Source: Manihot esculenta (Eukaryota; Streptophyta; Magnoliopsida; Malpighiales; Euphorbiaceae). From it: a stretch of 64,000 nt of DNA. The stretch is from positions 30,675,691-30,739,690 of the forward strand of contig NC_035161.2 in assembly GCF_001659605.2 (NCBI RefSeq), read 5' to 3'. Shown here piece by piece: positions 35,111 to 48,288 of the stretch. The translations under genes were made by a program, and so were the position numbers. Every line of letters starts with the position of its first letter. Positions within the stretch are counted from its first letter, which is position 1. Below the pieces are notes generated by a model, which saw nothing but the letters and a program-made list of their open reading frames with translations, was not told the DNA's origin and ran no database searches.

Positions 35111-38100
35111 TAAATTTATTATTGATTATTTATTTGATTTTAAGTTAGATGCGGCTTAATAAAAAATATTCTCATTCAAGGAGAAAGAAAATACATAAAA
35201 TAAAAAGAATAGATAAAAGTGATTGAGGTGGGTGAGTGATCATCAACAAAAAGAATTAGGCACGACAATTTTATTTTTTCCTGTGATTCTGTAGCGGGTT
35301 TTGCACGCTCACGATTTTTTTTTTTTGTTTTTGAGTAGAAATATTTTTTATTTTTTATTTTTTTATGATGCTCTCTATTTTGTTTTGTTTTTTATTTTTA
35401 ATTGCAGGTTTACGAGGTTCTTTGTGGGATGGTTTTAGTGGACCTGTGGTTGAGGATGCACTGATTTTGCTTGGTGATATTATTACATTCTCGGGATTAT
35501 ACTAATTCATCTCATAGTTTTCGTTTTTATAGATTGTAAATTAGCTAAATTCTATTGTGTCACCTTTTTATATGGCTATTTTGGATGATCGAATCTTTTT
35601 TTAGTGCCAAGAGTTTTTTCGATATTATTTGTTGTTTCTATATCTATTTTTTAGTTTATGCTTTACTTTTCTATGATTTTATTGTCTTTTAGTTGTATTG
35701 TGTTTGTCTCGAAAATACTCTTTTTTTATTTATGCATTCAATAATTATGGCAGTTTTATTTTTGAAGAGAGCGGTGACAATGGTCAATGAATGGTGCTTG
35801 GACTATTCACTGTGAATTAATTTGACATTGCTCACTCCTTCCTTATCTACATCATATCTAAATATTTGTTTTCAAATCCTTCATTTTTCTCACTTTCCCT
35901 ACCCCTACACTTTTTCAATTGAACCTCCAAATCAATTTTCATCATTTACTTTATATTGTTTAGTTAAATTATTAATGCAGAAAAAAAAAATCAAGTTTCT
36001 CTCTTAAAATAAAGATTAAAGAAAATAATGATTTAAGTATTTTCAAACGATTTTCCATTAATTTGAAAGAAAATATTTTGAATCACTTATAAAAACTTAA
36101 AAAATTCAATTTAATTTCTCTTCACCTTTTTTCCTCCTTTTATTTGGTGTCTAAATAATAAAAAATAAGATATTAAATTTAATTGATTTTATTTTATTTT
36201 ATTTCCATATCTCTCAATTTAAATAAGGAATTATTGCATTACCATCTTTTTTTAAAGTCCCATCTGATGCTGCCCTTTTTCTAAAGCCTTTAGGAGCCTC
36301 TTCCTTAAGCAATTTGGCCATTAAGTCCAACATTGACCAAAAGATAAGATCCATTTAAGTTGAATTTAGACTTCAATTAACTCCTAGAGTAAATACTTAT
36401 CCATATCATAATATTTTATTGCATTGAATTTGTATCTGTATCACAGTATTTAATGAGATTGAAATTCAAGGCGATGAGATTGTGATACTTGATTCGAGTA
36501 ATGAGATTCTTAAGGAGTAAATAAAGGTAGTGATATGATACAATATACTTTCAAAATATGTCGTACGTTGTCATCATACTATTGCACTATGCAGTAAAAT
36601 CCTAATAATCTGTAACACTCTATCATTTAAGTTTCATTCATGAGAAAGAAAATTCGGTCATCATGATGGTTAGTATACAGAATGATAGAAGACTCATTCC
36701 ATGTGTATGTATCTAGTTGAATCTTCCATAATATCTAATTATCGTTAAAGATATTATACATTAAATCTCTATTATGCCTACAATTACGAGATCTCTTATC
36801 CGCTAGCTGGTATTAGTTGAATTTCCAAAAAATCACCAACTAACCTAGTTTTCTTATAATGTAAAAGTAATCTACTTACACAATATTCTTAAATTCAAAC
36901 AATCTATTTACACTCGACTCTCTTTAATAAATTACTAATGTGAGCATTACATAAGTGTCAACCACCTCACTTTTTTTATCTAGATTGACATATCATTTTT
37001 TAATTTGTTTTCGACCACATCAGATAGTAAATAAAATTAATGAAGTTAGGTAATATATTTTGAGAATACTAAGGTTTTTAGGCTGCAGGCAAGTAAAAGA
37101 TGTTTTTCAAAAAAACAAAAAAATGATAATTTATTTCGAGTAGCAGAAATATATATATCTATAGCCATACATGGTATGTTTTTCTAATAAGACGATAATA
37201 TTTATAACATATTTTTTTAGACCACTCAGTAATAGTGGGCATGCGACTAATTAATGTTTAACTGGCTTGAATTATGTCATTTTTGACACGCATGTTATAT
37301 CAGAATCATCATAATACACACATTTAAAATTTAATATGGAAAATAGATATCAGAAGTCGGATAATCGTATACAAAAATTTTGAAATTAAAGGTATTAATA
37401 TCAGATTAAGATTTTAGGAGGTCGTGCATATGTGGAGTTTGATATATCACTAAGTCATTATTTTGTGATTAATATCTTAACATGCATGTCCCAATCTTAG
37501 TAAAATTTACACATTATATGTTATCAGTATTTAAACATTTAATTAATAAAAAATTCACTATTATGCATTTATTAATGTGATTTATTATGATTTTAGTATA
37601 TATTATATTTGTAAATTGGTAGGATATGTACGACTGGGGGCAAATCCTATCTTCCCATCAAATCCAACATTCAGTAAAAGATGAAGATGATGACGATGAT
37701 AATTTGTATGAGTTTCGTTGGAATTTTTTTCTTTTAAATAAAAATTTATTTTAACATTTAAAAATAAAATAAAATACATAATTTACTTTCATAATTTCAC
37801 TTTTTTAATTTTAATTTTATTCTATTTACTCTTTAAAATTTTAAATTATGAAATAATCTAATTCATACAACTGATATATAATATTTATGCGTAACTATAT
37901 TATAAAAATTAAATTATTAAATAATTAAAAATTGAGGAGATGATAAATATATTATCTCATTTTATAAAAATTAAATTATTTAAAATTTAAAAATTAAAAT
38001 TATAAATATAATAAAAGTAAAATTAAAGAATAAAATGACTCTTTATGAAAACATAAAAAACACAAACTATACATTTAGTCTTATAAATATAATATTAATA

Positions 38101-38662
38101 TTTTATTATTAATTTTTTTAGACAAAAATGATATTTATTGAAACTTAAATACTTTTTTGATTAATTTAGATATGAGCAGAAATTGTATTGAATTGTACAT
38201 AACCTAAAAATATATATAAATTAAATTGATCATTGCTTGTATTGAAAACTCAAGATTACATTTGGTTAAATAGTACTTTTGAGTTTTTTTTTATTTAAAA
38301 TGTATCTTTTAATTTATAAGTCAAATTTAAAAATAAATAGTTAGTTATTTAGTTAAACTACCATATGTGTGTATGATTAAAATGTTTTTAAAAGCAACTT
38401 AATATTACCACAATGATAAAATGAATATATAAATTTAATTTAATTTTTCTTAAATTTAAATATTTTCATAATAAAAAGCAATATTTATATATGCATATTT
38501 TTGTGAAAATGAGTATACTAAAGTTTTATGCTGCAAAATTGAAATGATTTTGTAGAAAGAGAAGAATGGTTTGGTTTGGTTTAGTTTAGTTTAGCGTTGA
38601 AGCCATGTGATCCACAAGGCCGCCGCTCACTTCTGCAGAATCCAGATGGTTCGCATTCCACG

Positions 38663-39362
38663 CACGTGACCGATTAGCTTTTTTTTATTCACCTGGGACA
38701 GCTAGCGTAACAACCCATATATTCATCCACGTGTATCGTCTCGACTATTTTTAAGGTCGTTTTTAGAAAAAAAAAATCCCGAATACTTATTAAGGTTCTT
38801 CAGTTGTTTTACTGGCGAGAGGTTATTTTTAAAACGGAGAATTGCGGCTTAGTTTTTATGATAAAGAAGAAGTTTAATAGATGGTTTTTTTTTTATTTTA
38901 AAAAATATATTAAAATATTTTTAATATTTTTAAAAATTTATTAATTAATAATTTTATTAATTTAATGATTTAAACGACAAAGTGACTGTACTGGCATCAA
39001 CAATCTCATATATTTTATATTATGAATTGATTAATTATAATTTAATTCTATTTTTAATTATATTAATAAGTAAATTTTTATAAGCTAATAAAAATTTATA
39101 AAATTATATAAAAGCTTTAAAACTGTAAAAAATTATATTGCTTTATTAATATCTTAAGCAAAATTAAAATTTTTAAAATCAAAATTTGCAGTTGCATGAT
39201 ATGAATTGACCCATAAAAACAAAATCCACATTATGAATCAATTGAAGCCGAAAATTAGGTTTCATTTTCACATAAGGTGTCATTGACAAGATCCTCAAAA
39301 TAACGGCTGCCAAACTTTCCTTCGCTTCCCTTCTCTTCCGTCCAAACACCATAAATCACGTG
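38663..39362. promoter_or_regulatory. Cluster of three CACGTG (G-box) motifs upstream of AOC
   Basis: CACGTG occurs at 38663-38668, 38728-38733 and 39357-39362, within 1.4 kb upstream of the allene oxide cyclase ATG. G-boxes are bound by bHLH factors such as MYC2, which activates jasmonate genes in other plants. That these sites act on this gene is inference; the nearest is about 700 bp from the start codon. Confidence 0.4.
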
Positions 39363-39958
39363 TTCAATACCAAAACTAGAACCTTGTTAAAAAAAACACC
39401 ACCCAGATGTGAGTCATGATATTTGGTTGACTATTCTTTAAAAGCCATGCTACAAATAAGGAGGTAAATGGTATTATATTCACCAAAGTTAAATTATTTA
39501 AATTTAAATTTAATTTATATTAATAGTATTTAAATTTATTTCAAATCGAATTAATTTAAAATAATTAATTTTATATATTTTAATTAATAATTTATATAAA
39601 AAATATTTTTCATTAACAATTTTCATTTAAAAAATTTAATATTTTTAAAAAATATTTAAATATTTAAATTTAAATAAAATATATAAAATTTATAAATATT
39701 ATTATAAAATATATATATTTTTTATTAAATTAATTATTTATATAAATAAATTACTATATATATTTAATATTTAATATATATATATTATTATTATTTTTTA
39801 AATCTAAACACAATTCCAAATTTAATTATAACTCCTTAAATTCAATCTGTTGCCATCTTTAGCCATGGACCATGATCCATGGTCCACCCGCGGTTGCACC
39901 GTCCATCCATACACCCAAAAGCCAGTTACCACACCTCACCGGCCACTTCACACTCTTC

Positions 39959-39967
39959 TATATAAAT
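39959..39967 (+). promoter_or_regulatory. TATA box of the allene oxide cyclase gene
   Basis: TATATAAAT lies 87-95 bp upstream of the ATG at 40054. It predicts a transcript start near 39990 and a 5' UTR of about 65 bases, so the in-frame ATG codons further upstream (39850, 39865) would not be transcribed. Confidence 0.65.
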
Positions 39968-40053
39968 CACCGCTCTCTCACACTGATACCTCACTTTCTC
40001 TCCTGCCAAACCCCAAGAACTATAGAAATCAAAACCAATCATCATCAAAATCA

Positions 40054-41444
40054 ATGGCTTCTCTCAGAACTATCTCTTCTGTGAATCTGACCAACGCTTC
40101 AAGTTCAAGATCTAACTCCACCTCTACTGTGCCCACCAAGTCGGTGCCCTTCAAGCTCACAACCCCATCTCTCACTCAGAATCCTAGACTCCTCCTTTCA
40201 AAGACTTCAAGCTTTAACAACTTCTCTGTTCCCAAGAGATCTTTTCTCTGCAGAAGCCAAGCGGCCTCATCTGATGATGCAAGACCCGGTAACTATTATT
40301 TCCCTATGTTTCTCATTTTTCTTTTCTTAGTTTTGGAGTTAATTTTGTGATTCATCGAATTGGGTTTTGTCTTCTTGGTTTTGCAGCTAAGGTCCAAGAA
40401 CTTTGTGTGTATGAGATCAATGAGCGAGATCGTGGAAGTCCTGCTTATCTCCGCTTGAGCAAGAAAGAAGTTAATTCTCTGGGTGATCTGGTGCCTTTTA
40501 GCAACAAAGTAAGTTTTTTACATCTCAGTTTCGTTTGTTTCCCCAGAAAATCTACCATGTTTTTTTTGAAGATTCTGATTATAATTTGCTTTTATGCTCG
40601 CAAATCATAATCCCCAAATGCTCTTTCTCCGTTTCAAGCTCAAAATTAACCGGATTTACTGTGCTTTTTTTTTTTTTTTTTCCTGCGGATATTTTTTTCC
40701 CCGCAAAAGATGATATCTTTTCAGTCCAATTATATATATAAAAAGAATATTTGAGAATGAATAAAATGGGGTGTCATATCAATTATTGAGTAGCTGAGTT
40801 GTTTGCCATTGACATATAAATTTGATAACTCTATTTAAAAATAGCTCTATTTAAATAAAAACTTATTTTCACTATAAAATTAGAATAAGCATCACGAGAG
40901 AGATTTTTTAAATATTAAATTTTAAAGGGGAAGAATAAGCACTCTGGCAGAATAGAGACAATTAAAGCGGGTTGGTAGGAAATGGTTAATTAGTCTTACA
41001 TCACTGATGATGATTTTCTTTGAATGTGTGTAACCATTACAGCTTTACACCGGAGACCTGAAAAAACGTATAGGAATAACAGCAGGAATATGTGTATTGA
41101 TCGAAAACAAACCGGAAATGAAAGGTGACCGGTACGAAGCCATCTACAGCTTCTACTTCGGGGATTACGGGCAGATTGCTGTGCAGGGATCTTACCTGAC
41201 GTACGAGGACACCTACCTAGCGGTGACCGGCGGCACGGGCATTTTCGAAGGAGTTTCCGGTCAAGTTAAGCTGCAGCAGATAGTTTTTCCGTTCAAGCTT
41301 TTCTATACATTTTACTTGAAGGGAATTAAGGATCTGCCGGAGGAGCTGCTTAGCAACCGTGTTGACCCGAGCCCTGCGGTGGAGCCACACCCAGATGCTA
41401 AGGCTTGCCACCCACATGCTGTTGTGCCTAATTACACCAATTAG
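40054..41444 (+). CDS. AOC: Allene oxide cyclase, chloroplast precursor
   Basis: AOC converts the unstable allene oxide 12,13-epoxyoctadecatrienoic acid into cis-(+)-OPDA in plastids, the step that fixes jasmonate stereochemistry. Exons: 40054-40288, 40387-40508, 41043-41444; phases 1 and 0; 252 residues, the usual length. Residues 1 to about 78 are Ser/Thr-rich and basic, a plastid transit peptide ([18 protein letters not shown]). The mature part starts [20 protein letters not shown] and contains [78 protein letters not shown] and [15 protein letters not shown], all strongly conserved in the barrel. It ends [13 protein letters not shown]. Start choice rests on the transit peptide and the TATA position. 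Family members act as trimers; nothing looks broken. Confidence 0.97.
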
Positions 41445-43874
41445 TTTGATTAATGAATGAGAGTTTAGTGTTTAGGGAAAGTTATTAATTATGATAAAAG
41501 TGTTGGTGGATTGGATAATTTGGTTTGGGGAATTTACATATCTCGATTTCGTTTTCGCTTTTTTTGGTTGCGTTTCATTGTCGTATTGGTAGCAAAAATC
41601 TATTAGTGGAGAGCCGAGGTGTTGCTGAAAAAGAGAAGGCAAGTGCAGTGGAAGACAAATGGCAGACTGTCTATTCTGAGAATTGCCATGCTTTATGGAT
41701 GTGTCTTTTTTTTTTGTTTTTTTTTTTAAGGAAGTTGAAATGGAAATCACTTTCTGTCCAAGATAACGCCTCATTATAATAAAACTTTAGTCCAATACAA
41801 AGATCCCAGTACAAAGAGTTCAGAATAGGATGAGAACTCTTGCTCATAATATTGCTAGTAGATATGAGGGTTGGTGATTTCCTCTTGTGCAATCTTTTGG
41901 CATAAACTAATTTTATAGTCTCCCTTTTGATCAACTCTTAACCTTTAACGAATCATACTTTAAAAAAAAAAAGAAAAAGAAAAAGCCACGCCACTAGATT
42001 TATAAAAAACCCTTACACATATCTGAGCAGAAGAAGCCTTCTAATCACTACTATTTTTATTTGTATTGAATGGGTTTATTAAATAATAAAAATATTTTTA
42101 ATTAATATTTATTTTATTTATAAAAATAAAATTTTTAGTACGTTTATAAATAGTCGTACACTACTCAATCTAATGAATATTAAAATGACGTTAATTATAG
42201 AAATTTCAACATTTATTGGAATGTCATTTATTAATTTCTATATCCATTCATTCTGACACTTATTGGAATGACGTTTAATTTTTATATTTGGAATGACACT
42301 TAATTTTTATATTATCTTACATGAAAATCACTTTCAATTTATTAAAAAATAAAAATATACATATTATAAATAAACTCGATTTTTATGTTAGGGCCTCGGC
42401 TTCTTCGAAGTTTTCAAAATTGAAATTATACCTGTTATTTTTTTTTCTTTCTAATTACTGTTTAGTCTTCAGAAATTTTAAATTAAAAATTTATTTATAA
42501 ATTTAAGTGTGCTTTACAATTTACTATTTATCTCATAGATTATTTAATTTCATATAGTAATATTGTATATTTTTCATTTAGTCCTTTGTTTTATTAATCT
42601 TTTGCTCAATAAAGATTAATTTTTAGTCCCGCTCACATTCGTTAAATTAAATAATTTTATATAAAAATATATTGTAAAAGCACAAAATTAGAGATAAATA
42701 TTTAATTTAATAAGAAATTATGATTTAAACTTATAATACGAATAAATTCATTACTTATTTCTCGATTTTAAGAAAAAATATATTAAAATTTAGATAAAAT
42801 TAAAAAAATTATTTAAATGAGTCCATTGGTTAGCTTTAACTATTAAGAATTAAAAAAAAAATTAAAATACTTTCAATATAAATATATTAATTATTAAATT
42901 AATAAATATTTTCTTACTATATAGACTAAGGATATATTTGATTGAGTGATTGAATATAATTGATAACTATAACTGATTATAAATTATACTAGATATATGC
43001 TAGATGTTTAGGAAATTATATAATCTAACCATTATTAGCATGTAAAATGATTAATAAAAATATATATTAATTTATTATATATAAAATAAATATAAAAATA
43101 TTAATTTATTATAATATACAATAATTAAATATAATTATTTTTATTATGTCCATCATTATTATAATATAATAATAAATATTATAAGTTTCAAAAATATACA
43201 TATCATAACTAATTTATCATGTTTTTAATTATTTATTATATCTTATAATTTTAAGTAATTTATTAACGTAAAAATTTAATTTAAAAAATTATAATTAATA
43301 AATTTTAAAAAAGTAATATAATATTAAAATAGAAAATAACTCTAATTATAGGATTGATATATAAGATAGCTGATAAGTCTTATATTAGTTATCTTTTAAG
43401 TAACGGTTATTTTTATTTTAATTTGTTAAACAGTTACGTTTTGAAGACTCCATGTATTCTTTATTAGGGTGATTGCTAAGTGTTTTAAGATAAAATGTAA
43501 TAAGGTTATTTATTCAGTTTTTATTGCGATTCTTATTTAAATTTATTTGCATTTTATGTGATAATAATTTATTAAAATTAAATATTTTAATATTAATATG
43601 TGATAGAAAGAGTATTTTAAATAAATTATTATATATTTTTTTAAAATTAAAATTTTTAATTAATTTTATTAATTTATGTGTATAAATTTTAAAACAAAGT
43701 TATTGTGAGACGGGAAGGAGAGAGTATTTTAGTCCAATCGGCGCAAATGTTCATGACCAGCGTAAGAAAGCAGGAGTTTTATAATAGTAATATTTAATTA
43801 AGCCATTGGATCTCTAATAAAGAAAAAAAAAAAAAAAAAAAAAACAAATAAAAACATGAGATTCATAGGGCAGC
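41445..43874. other. 3' UTR of AOC and AT-rich spacer
   Basis: Probable 3' UTR to about 41.8 kb, then AT-rich DNA. A 21-base or longer A-run lies at about 43824-43845 just before the next gene. Open frames at 41472-41934 overlap on both strands and look like chance. Confidence 0.45.
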
Positions 43875-46800
43875 ATGAATCCCTTCTTCAATGTCCTAAC
43901 AACAAAATCTGAGGTTCTTCCCCTAATGGTACTTGTCCAATCCTCCAAATTCTCTCTCCCTTCCTCTTCTCCTCAGACAACCTCCTTTCTTCTCGAACCT
44001 AATTCTCTCTCTTTAGCCTTAATGCACTCTGATTCTTCTCTCTCTCTCTTTCCTTCTCTTCCATTTCCTTCCCCCTTTTCTCTCCTCTCCAAACCCCAAA
44101 CCCTAATCCCTCCTCCCTCCTCTTCCTTCTCCTTCCTCCTCCTCCACCACCACCACCTCCCTCATCCCAGAGTTCTCTTCCTTGTTGCTGCCCCACATAA
44201 GGGTGGCTCCCAGATCCTTTTCAGGTTTTATATTCTGAACTCTAACAATGGTTTTAGTAAGGCTCAAGTTGTTTGCAACCAGAAGGGACTTGGGTTTGAT
44301 TCCAAGTTTGGAGTTTTAGTGGATGTCAATCATGGGGTTTCGATAAAGATTGTTGGGTCTATTAATTTTTTCGCCATGTATTCAGTTTCTAACCGTAAGG
44401 TTTGGGTTTTTGCATTGAAACCCATTGGTGATGGTGATGGTGTTGGGGATGCTGTTAAATTGATGAGGTGTGCTGTCATTGACTGTTGTCTGCCGGTTTG
44501 GTCCATTAGTATCTCTTTTGGGTACTTGATTCTCGGGGAGGATAATGGAGTTAGGGTTTTCAATTTGCGGCATCTTGTGAAAGGGAATGTCAAGAGAGTT
44601 AAGAGTTCAAATTCAAATGGTAATTTGGATTCTAATGGGAGATTGGATAGTAAAGGATTGAGATTGCCCAATGGAGTGATTGGAGGTGATCGTCACTGTG
44701 GTTCAACTGCTTGCAATGGTTTATTGGATGGGAAGATTGATAAGCACTGTGTTTCAGGTAAGTATAAGGAGGGCATGAGTTATTTGAGTTCTGCTTATGT
44801 TGATCATATGCGAAAAATATCAATTTTGCTAGAGAATATTGAGTTCTGCTTACGGAACTTAGCAGTTTAGACTACTGCAGTACGAACTCTTTATATTATA
44901 AGTCTGTCCATCTAAATTATGTATTTGATTCCATTAATTTACCTTTTGCAAATGGATAGAAATGATTGGGATTTTTGTTCATTTGGTTTAAATTACTTGA
45001 ATAAGGTTTGAAATACGCAAGTTGATCAATGTGGGTGACAACTTGTTTGAGAATGAATTTGAATGCCTTATACTTTTAAGAATTAGTTGAATGGTATTTT
45101 ATTTTCCTACGTCTACAACTCCTATTCTTTATTCAATTTCGTTAAATTTTCTTTCCAATGGAAATATTAGAGATATCCTTACTGAAAGGAGAATAATAAC
45201 TTCTGATTCACTTTCCCATGCATCTGTAATTTATTAAATTGGTATACTTCCATTTAGTCTAAGATTTTTTCCCCCTGCCAGGACTAGGAGTTTAGGATTT
45301 TGGGGTGTGTTGGTGCTAATTTTCCTGTTGATTTGATTCTTCCAGAATAGATTTCGAGTCCTATTTAGGCTCTAAATTACAATCATTTTGAAAAAAGTGA
45401 TTTAGGGACATTTTCTTAATATATTATGCTCATAGATCCGTGAATTGTTGTTATGATGTTTGCTTGGATTTTAGACAAAGAAGCTGATAAATCTCTCATA
45501 GATGATCAATTCTGAAGGCTGAAAACTAATACTAGATCAATAAAATCTCCACTTTATTGTCAATTAGTCTATACATGTCTGTAAGCTTGTCAGTTTCTCT
45601 AGTTAAGGGAACCTACTTATGTTTAGTAGCCAGATATTGTCATTCTCTTTTTGGTGGGAGTGAATCAATCCAGACTTGTGGTCTTCATTGGCCATCAGAG
45701 ATACAACTGAATCAGTGCCAATTGTGGGAGAAATTAAAGAGATAGAAATAACTTAAGGATCCCATGGTCATAATCAATAAGGTGCCAATAGTGATAACTA
45801 AAGGATTCCAAGCTCATAAACAACAAAACAGCCAATATTCAACTCAAATTTGACCTTTAAAATTTAGTAATGAGCCATCTGGTCCTCTCCCACTCTCTGG
45901 TGAGTATGTTTTATCAACTTTAAAATTTACTAATATTCTTGCTAATCATAAAGTATTTGGTGACTGGCAGCGTATATTTTTAAAACTAAAAACTAATATA
46001 CTGAACCGAATAAACCAAAATAATTTGGTTTGCTTGTTTCAACTACTGGTTCAGTCTAGTGTGGATTTCTTCCAAAAAGAATTGGTTTATTTGGTTTTGC
46101 TAAATTTCAAACTGAATAGACTGAGTTGACCAAGTGCTCACCCCTTACATATTCCGATCTTGGAGCGAATTTGATGGATGATCTTTTCGGACTTTATTAA
46201 CAAAATTAACATGTATTAGGTTTATGTATTCTCAAATTACATTACATGTCAAAAATTTATCTCTTTATTGCAGTTTTACTTTTATCTGACAGATTCTGTT
46301 TAGGGATTACTTTTTGACCAGGAAATGGTGCAACTGATATTAAGCATGGTGCTGTTTTTTGGTGTAATCCATAAGGATGCATCAGATGGTAAATTACTGA
46401 GTATTAGAAATATATCTTGAATTAAGGGCTGCTTCTTGTGTTCTGTAGTTGTGCACGGTAATTATGTGGTACCTTTATCAGTTTGAGCAAGCTATTCTAA
46501 AGTTAACTAGAAGATCTTTCCATGACATGGAGACATGTAAAAATGTTTTTGAGTGATCACTAGCTTGTGGAGCTGATTTTACTTTTCAACTTGCAGTCAA
46601 GAATAGGTCTGTAAGATGTAGACAAGATTCTGGTGAAGGGGGTGCAATTTTTGTGGCCTTTAAAAGCAAGGAGGTTGAGATCTCAAAATCAACTGCGAAA
46701 GCTGTTTCCATCCAGGCACTGTCCCCCAAAAAGTTCATGATTTTGGACTCTACTGGGGACTTGCATATTTTGTGCCTGTCTAACCCTGTTGGTGGATCAA

Positions 46801-48288
46801 ACATCAGGTCTAACTTGATGCATTTGCCTCAGAGTATGAAAGTGCAAAAGCTGGCTGTTCTTCCTGATATTTCGTCAAGTATGCAGTTCTTATTTCCTTG
46901 ATGCAATTTTCTTTTTTGCTTGCTTATGTATTAAAAAATGGTAATTAACAAAGGGCTGGTGGGATCGCCCAAAAGCGTGATCAAGTGCTAATATGATTCA
47001 TATTTAACAAATTGTTTTTGGAGTTGAAATATATGTGTGTTGATGTTTAGCATTAGCGGTTAGGCCAACCTATGCGCTTGGCCTCCATGTTCATTGATTG
47101 AAAAAAAAAATGGCAAGAAAGCTTCATTCATGTAAGGTGTAATAAAAAAAAAGACTGGCTAATGAAATATCTCAAGTTGATATGTTGTGGATTTAATGCT
47201 GTTTTAACTTCTGTTCACTGAAAACAAAAGGCTTACTGATTTTGCTTTTCATATTCAAGTTGTCCTTAATTGAATCTTAAGCAACTTGCAATCACGGCCT
47301 CATTCTGTAGGAATTCAAACTTTCTGGATATCAGATGGATTCCATTCAGTGCACATGATGACAGCATCAGAAACTGATCCTGTTATTGAAAATGATGGAG
47401 AGGAGAGTAAGGAAAAATTGATGCAAATATCAGGTTTTTGTGAGCCGCTTTCTTCTTTTGCTTATTCTTCAAGTTTATTTTAAATCACATCTTTCTTTCT
47501 TCTTTCTTTCTTTTCTCCTTTTTCCGTTTCTGATGCTTTATCATCATTGAACAGTATTTGCATATCATCATCTAGCTTGTTTGTGTTGTGAGAGCAATTG
47601 TATATCAACATCTCAATGATAGGGAAAATTTTCGTCCATTGTACACTTTGCAACTCGTTCCCCCCTGAATATTCTTACTGATTTGCACTTTCTTGGTTGA
47701 AGAATTTCAGCATTCTGGCATAAAAAATCAGTTGTTATTCCTTATTTTTTGTGAATTTTGAGTTCACGTTATTAATTTTTCCTTTGCTACTAGTCATTCA
47801 AGCAATATTTGCTGGTGAAAAGATACAAGATCTTGTTCCATTGGCTGCAAATGCCTTCCTGATTCTTGGACAAGGTAATCTTCATCTATCTACATTCTAA
47901 AATATGGATATTTTTAATCTAACAAGGAATAGGGAAGGGGAAACTAAGCAAAGTACAATGTTGTTATTTTGTGGCTTGTGATTGATAACCTTACACAGAG
48001 TCTACTGCATACCTCCGTTGTTTGAAAGCAATTTGTTTGTGTACAATTGCCAAGTATCTTTTCCATTTTCTATTGCCTGTATTCAGTTTGTCCAAATGAT
48101 GAGTTCATTTCAAAAATAATAAACCATATCTGATATGTATTTATTTCTTTAGGTTCTTGGAACCTAAAGTAACTTGGTGGAATTTAATTCTTCTTTTGTG
48201 CTAAAGACCACTTCACCAGATCTTAGATTTTATTGATGATGTTTTGCCCTGCTGAGCAGGAACTGTATGGGCTTATGCAATTCCCTGA
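43875..48288 (+). CDS. Uncharacterised plant protein, possibly WD40/beta-propeller-like
   Basis: Five exons: 43875-44757, 46597-46878, 47311-47433, 47794-47874, 48260-48288; all junctions GT-AG in phase 1; 465 residues. The N-terminus is Ser/Pro/Leu-rich. Several stretches look like short propeller blades: KGGSQILFRFYIL, FFAMYSVSNRKVWVFALKPI, WSISISFGYLILGEDNGVRV followed by FNLRHLV, KKFMILDSTGDLHILCLSNP, QTFWISDGFHSVHMM, and the last, LILGQGTVWAYAIP. Alternating hydrophobic strands ending in a Trp or Phe suggest a beta-propeller, but no canonical WD dipeptides are visible. The consistent phase-1 introns and protein-like final exon support a real gene. Function is unknown to me. The start could instead be Met18 or Met50. 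A decayed MITE-like end lies in intron 1 near 45985-46145. Confidence 0.78.
45985..46145. mobile_element. Decayed MITE-like segment in intron 1
   Basis: It contains ACTGAACCGAATAAACCAAA and TTTGGTTTGC, and closes with CAAACTGAATAGACTGAG and a GTGCTCACCCCT end, like the CGGTT-type MITEs. Too diverged for clean borders. Confidence 0.35.

Larger units (their letters stand above)
28560..38560. other. Long AT-rich intergenic region
   Basis: About 10 kb without a supportable gene. It holds a 96-bp tandem duplication (29196-29387), dispersed repeat copies (30348, 34185, 35066), a degraded MITE (32455-32830), a GC-richer hairpin segment (32860-33120), a (TGG)n run near 34717 and otherwise AT-rich sequence. 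The stretch 29390-29640 is CT-rich and could be a 5' UTR or gene relic, but I find no sustained frame. Small open frames at 31247, 32146, 34782 and 35822 have no recognisable product. Confidence 0.45.

Noticed and set aside
39850..40053. In-frame upstream ATGs that would lengthen allene oxide cyclase by 68 residues
   Set aside because: A TATA box at 39959-39967 lies between them and the accepted ATG, and the added residues do not look like a transit peptide.
43999..44196. Minus-strand Gly/Arg/Glu-rich frame
   Set aside because: Shadow of the Ser/Pro/Leu-rich first exon of the plus-strand gene.
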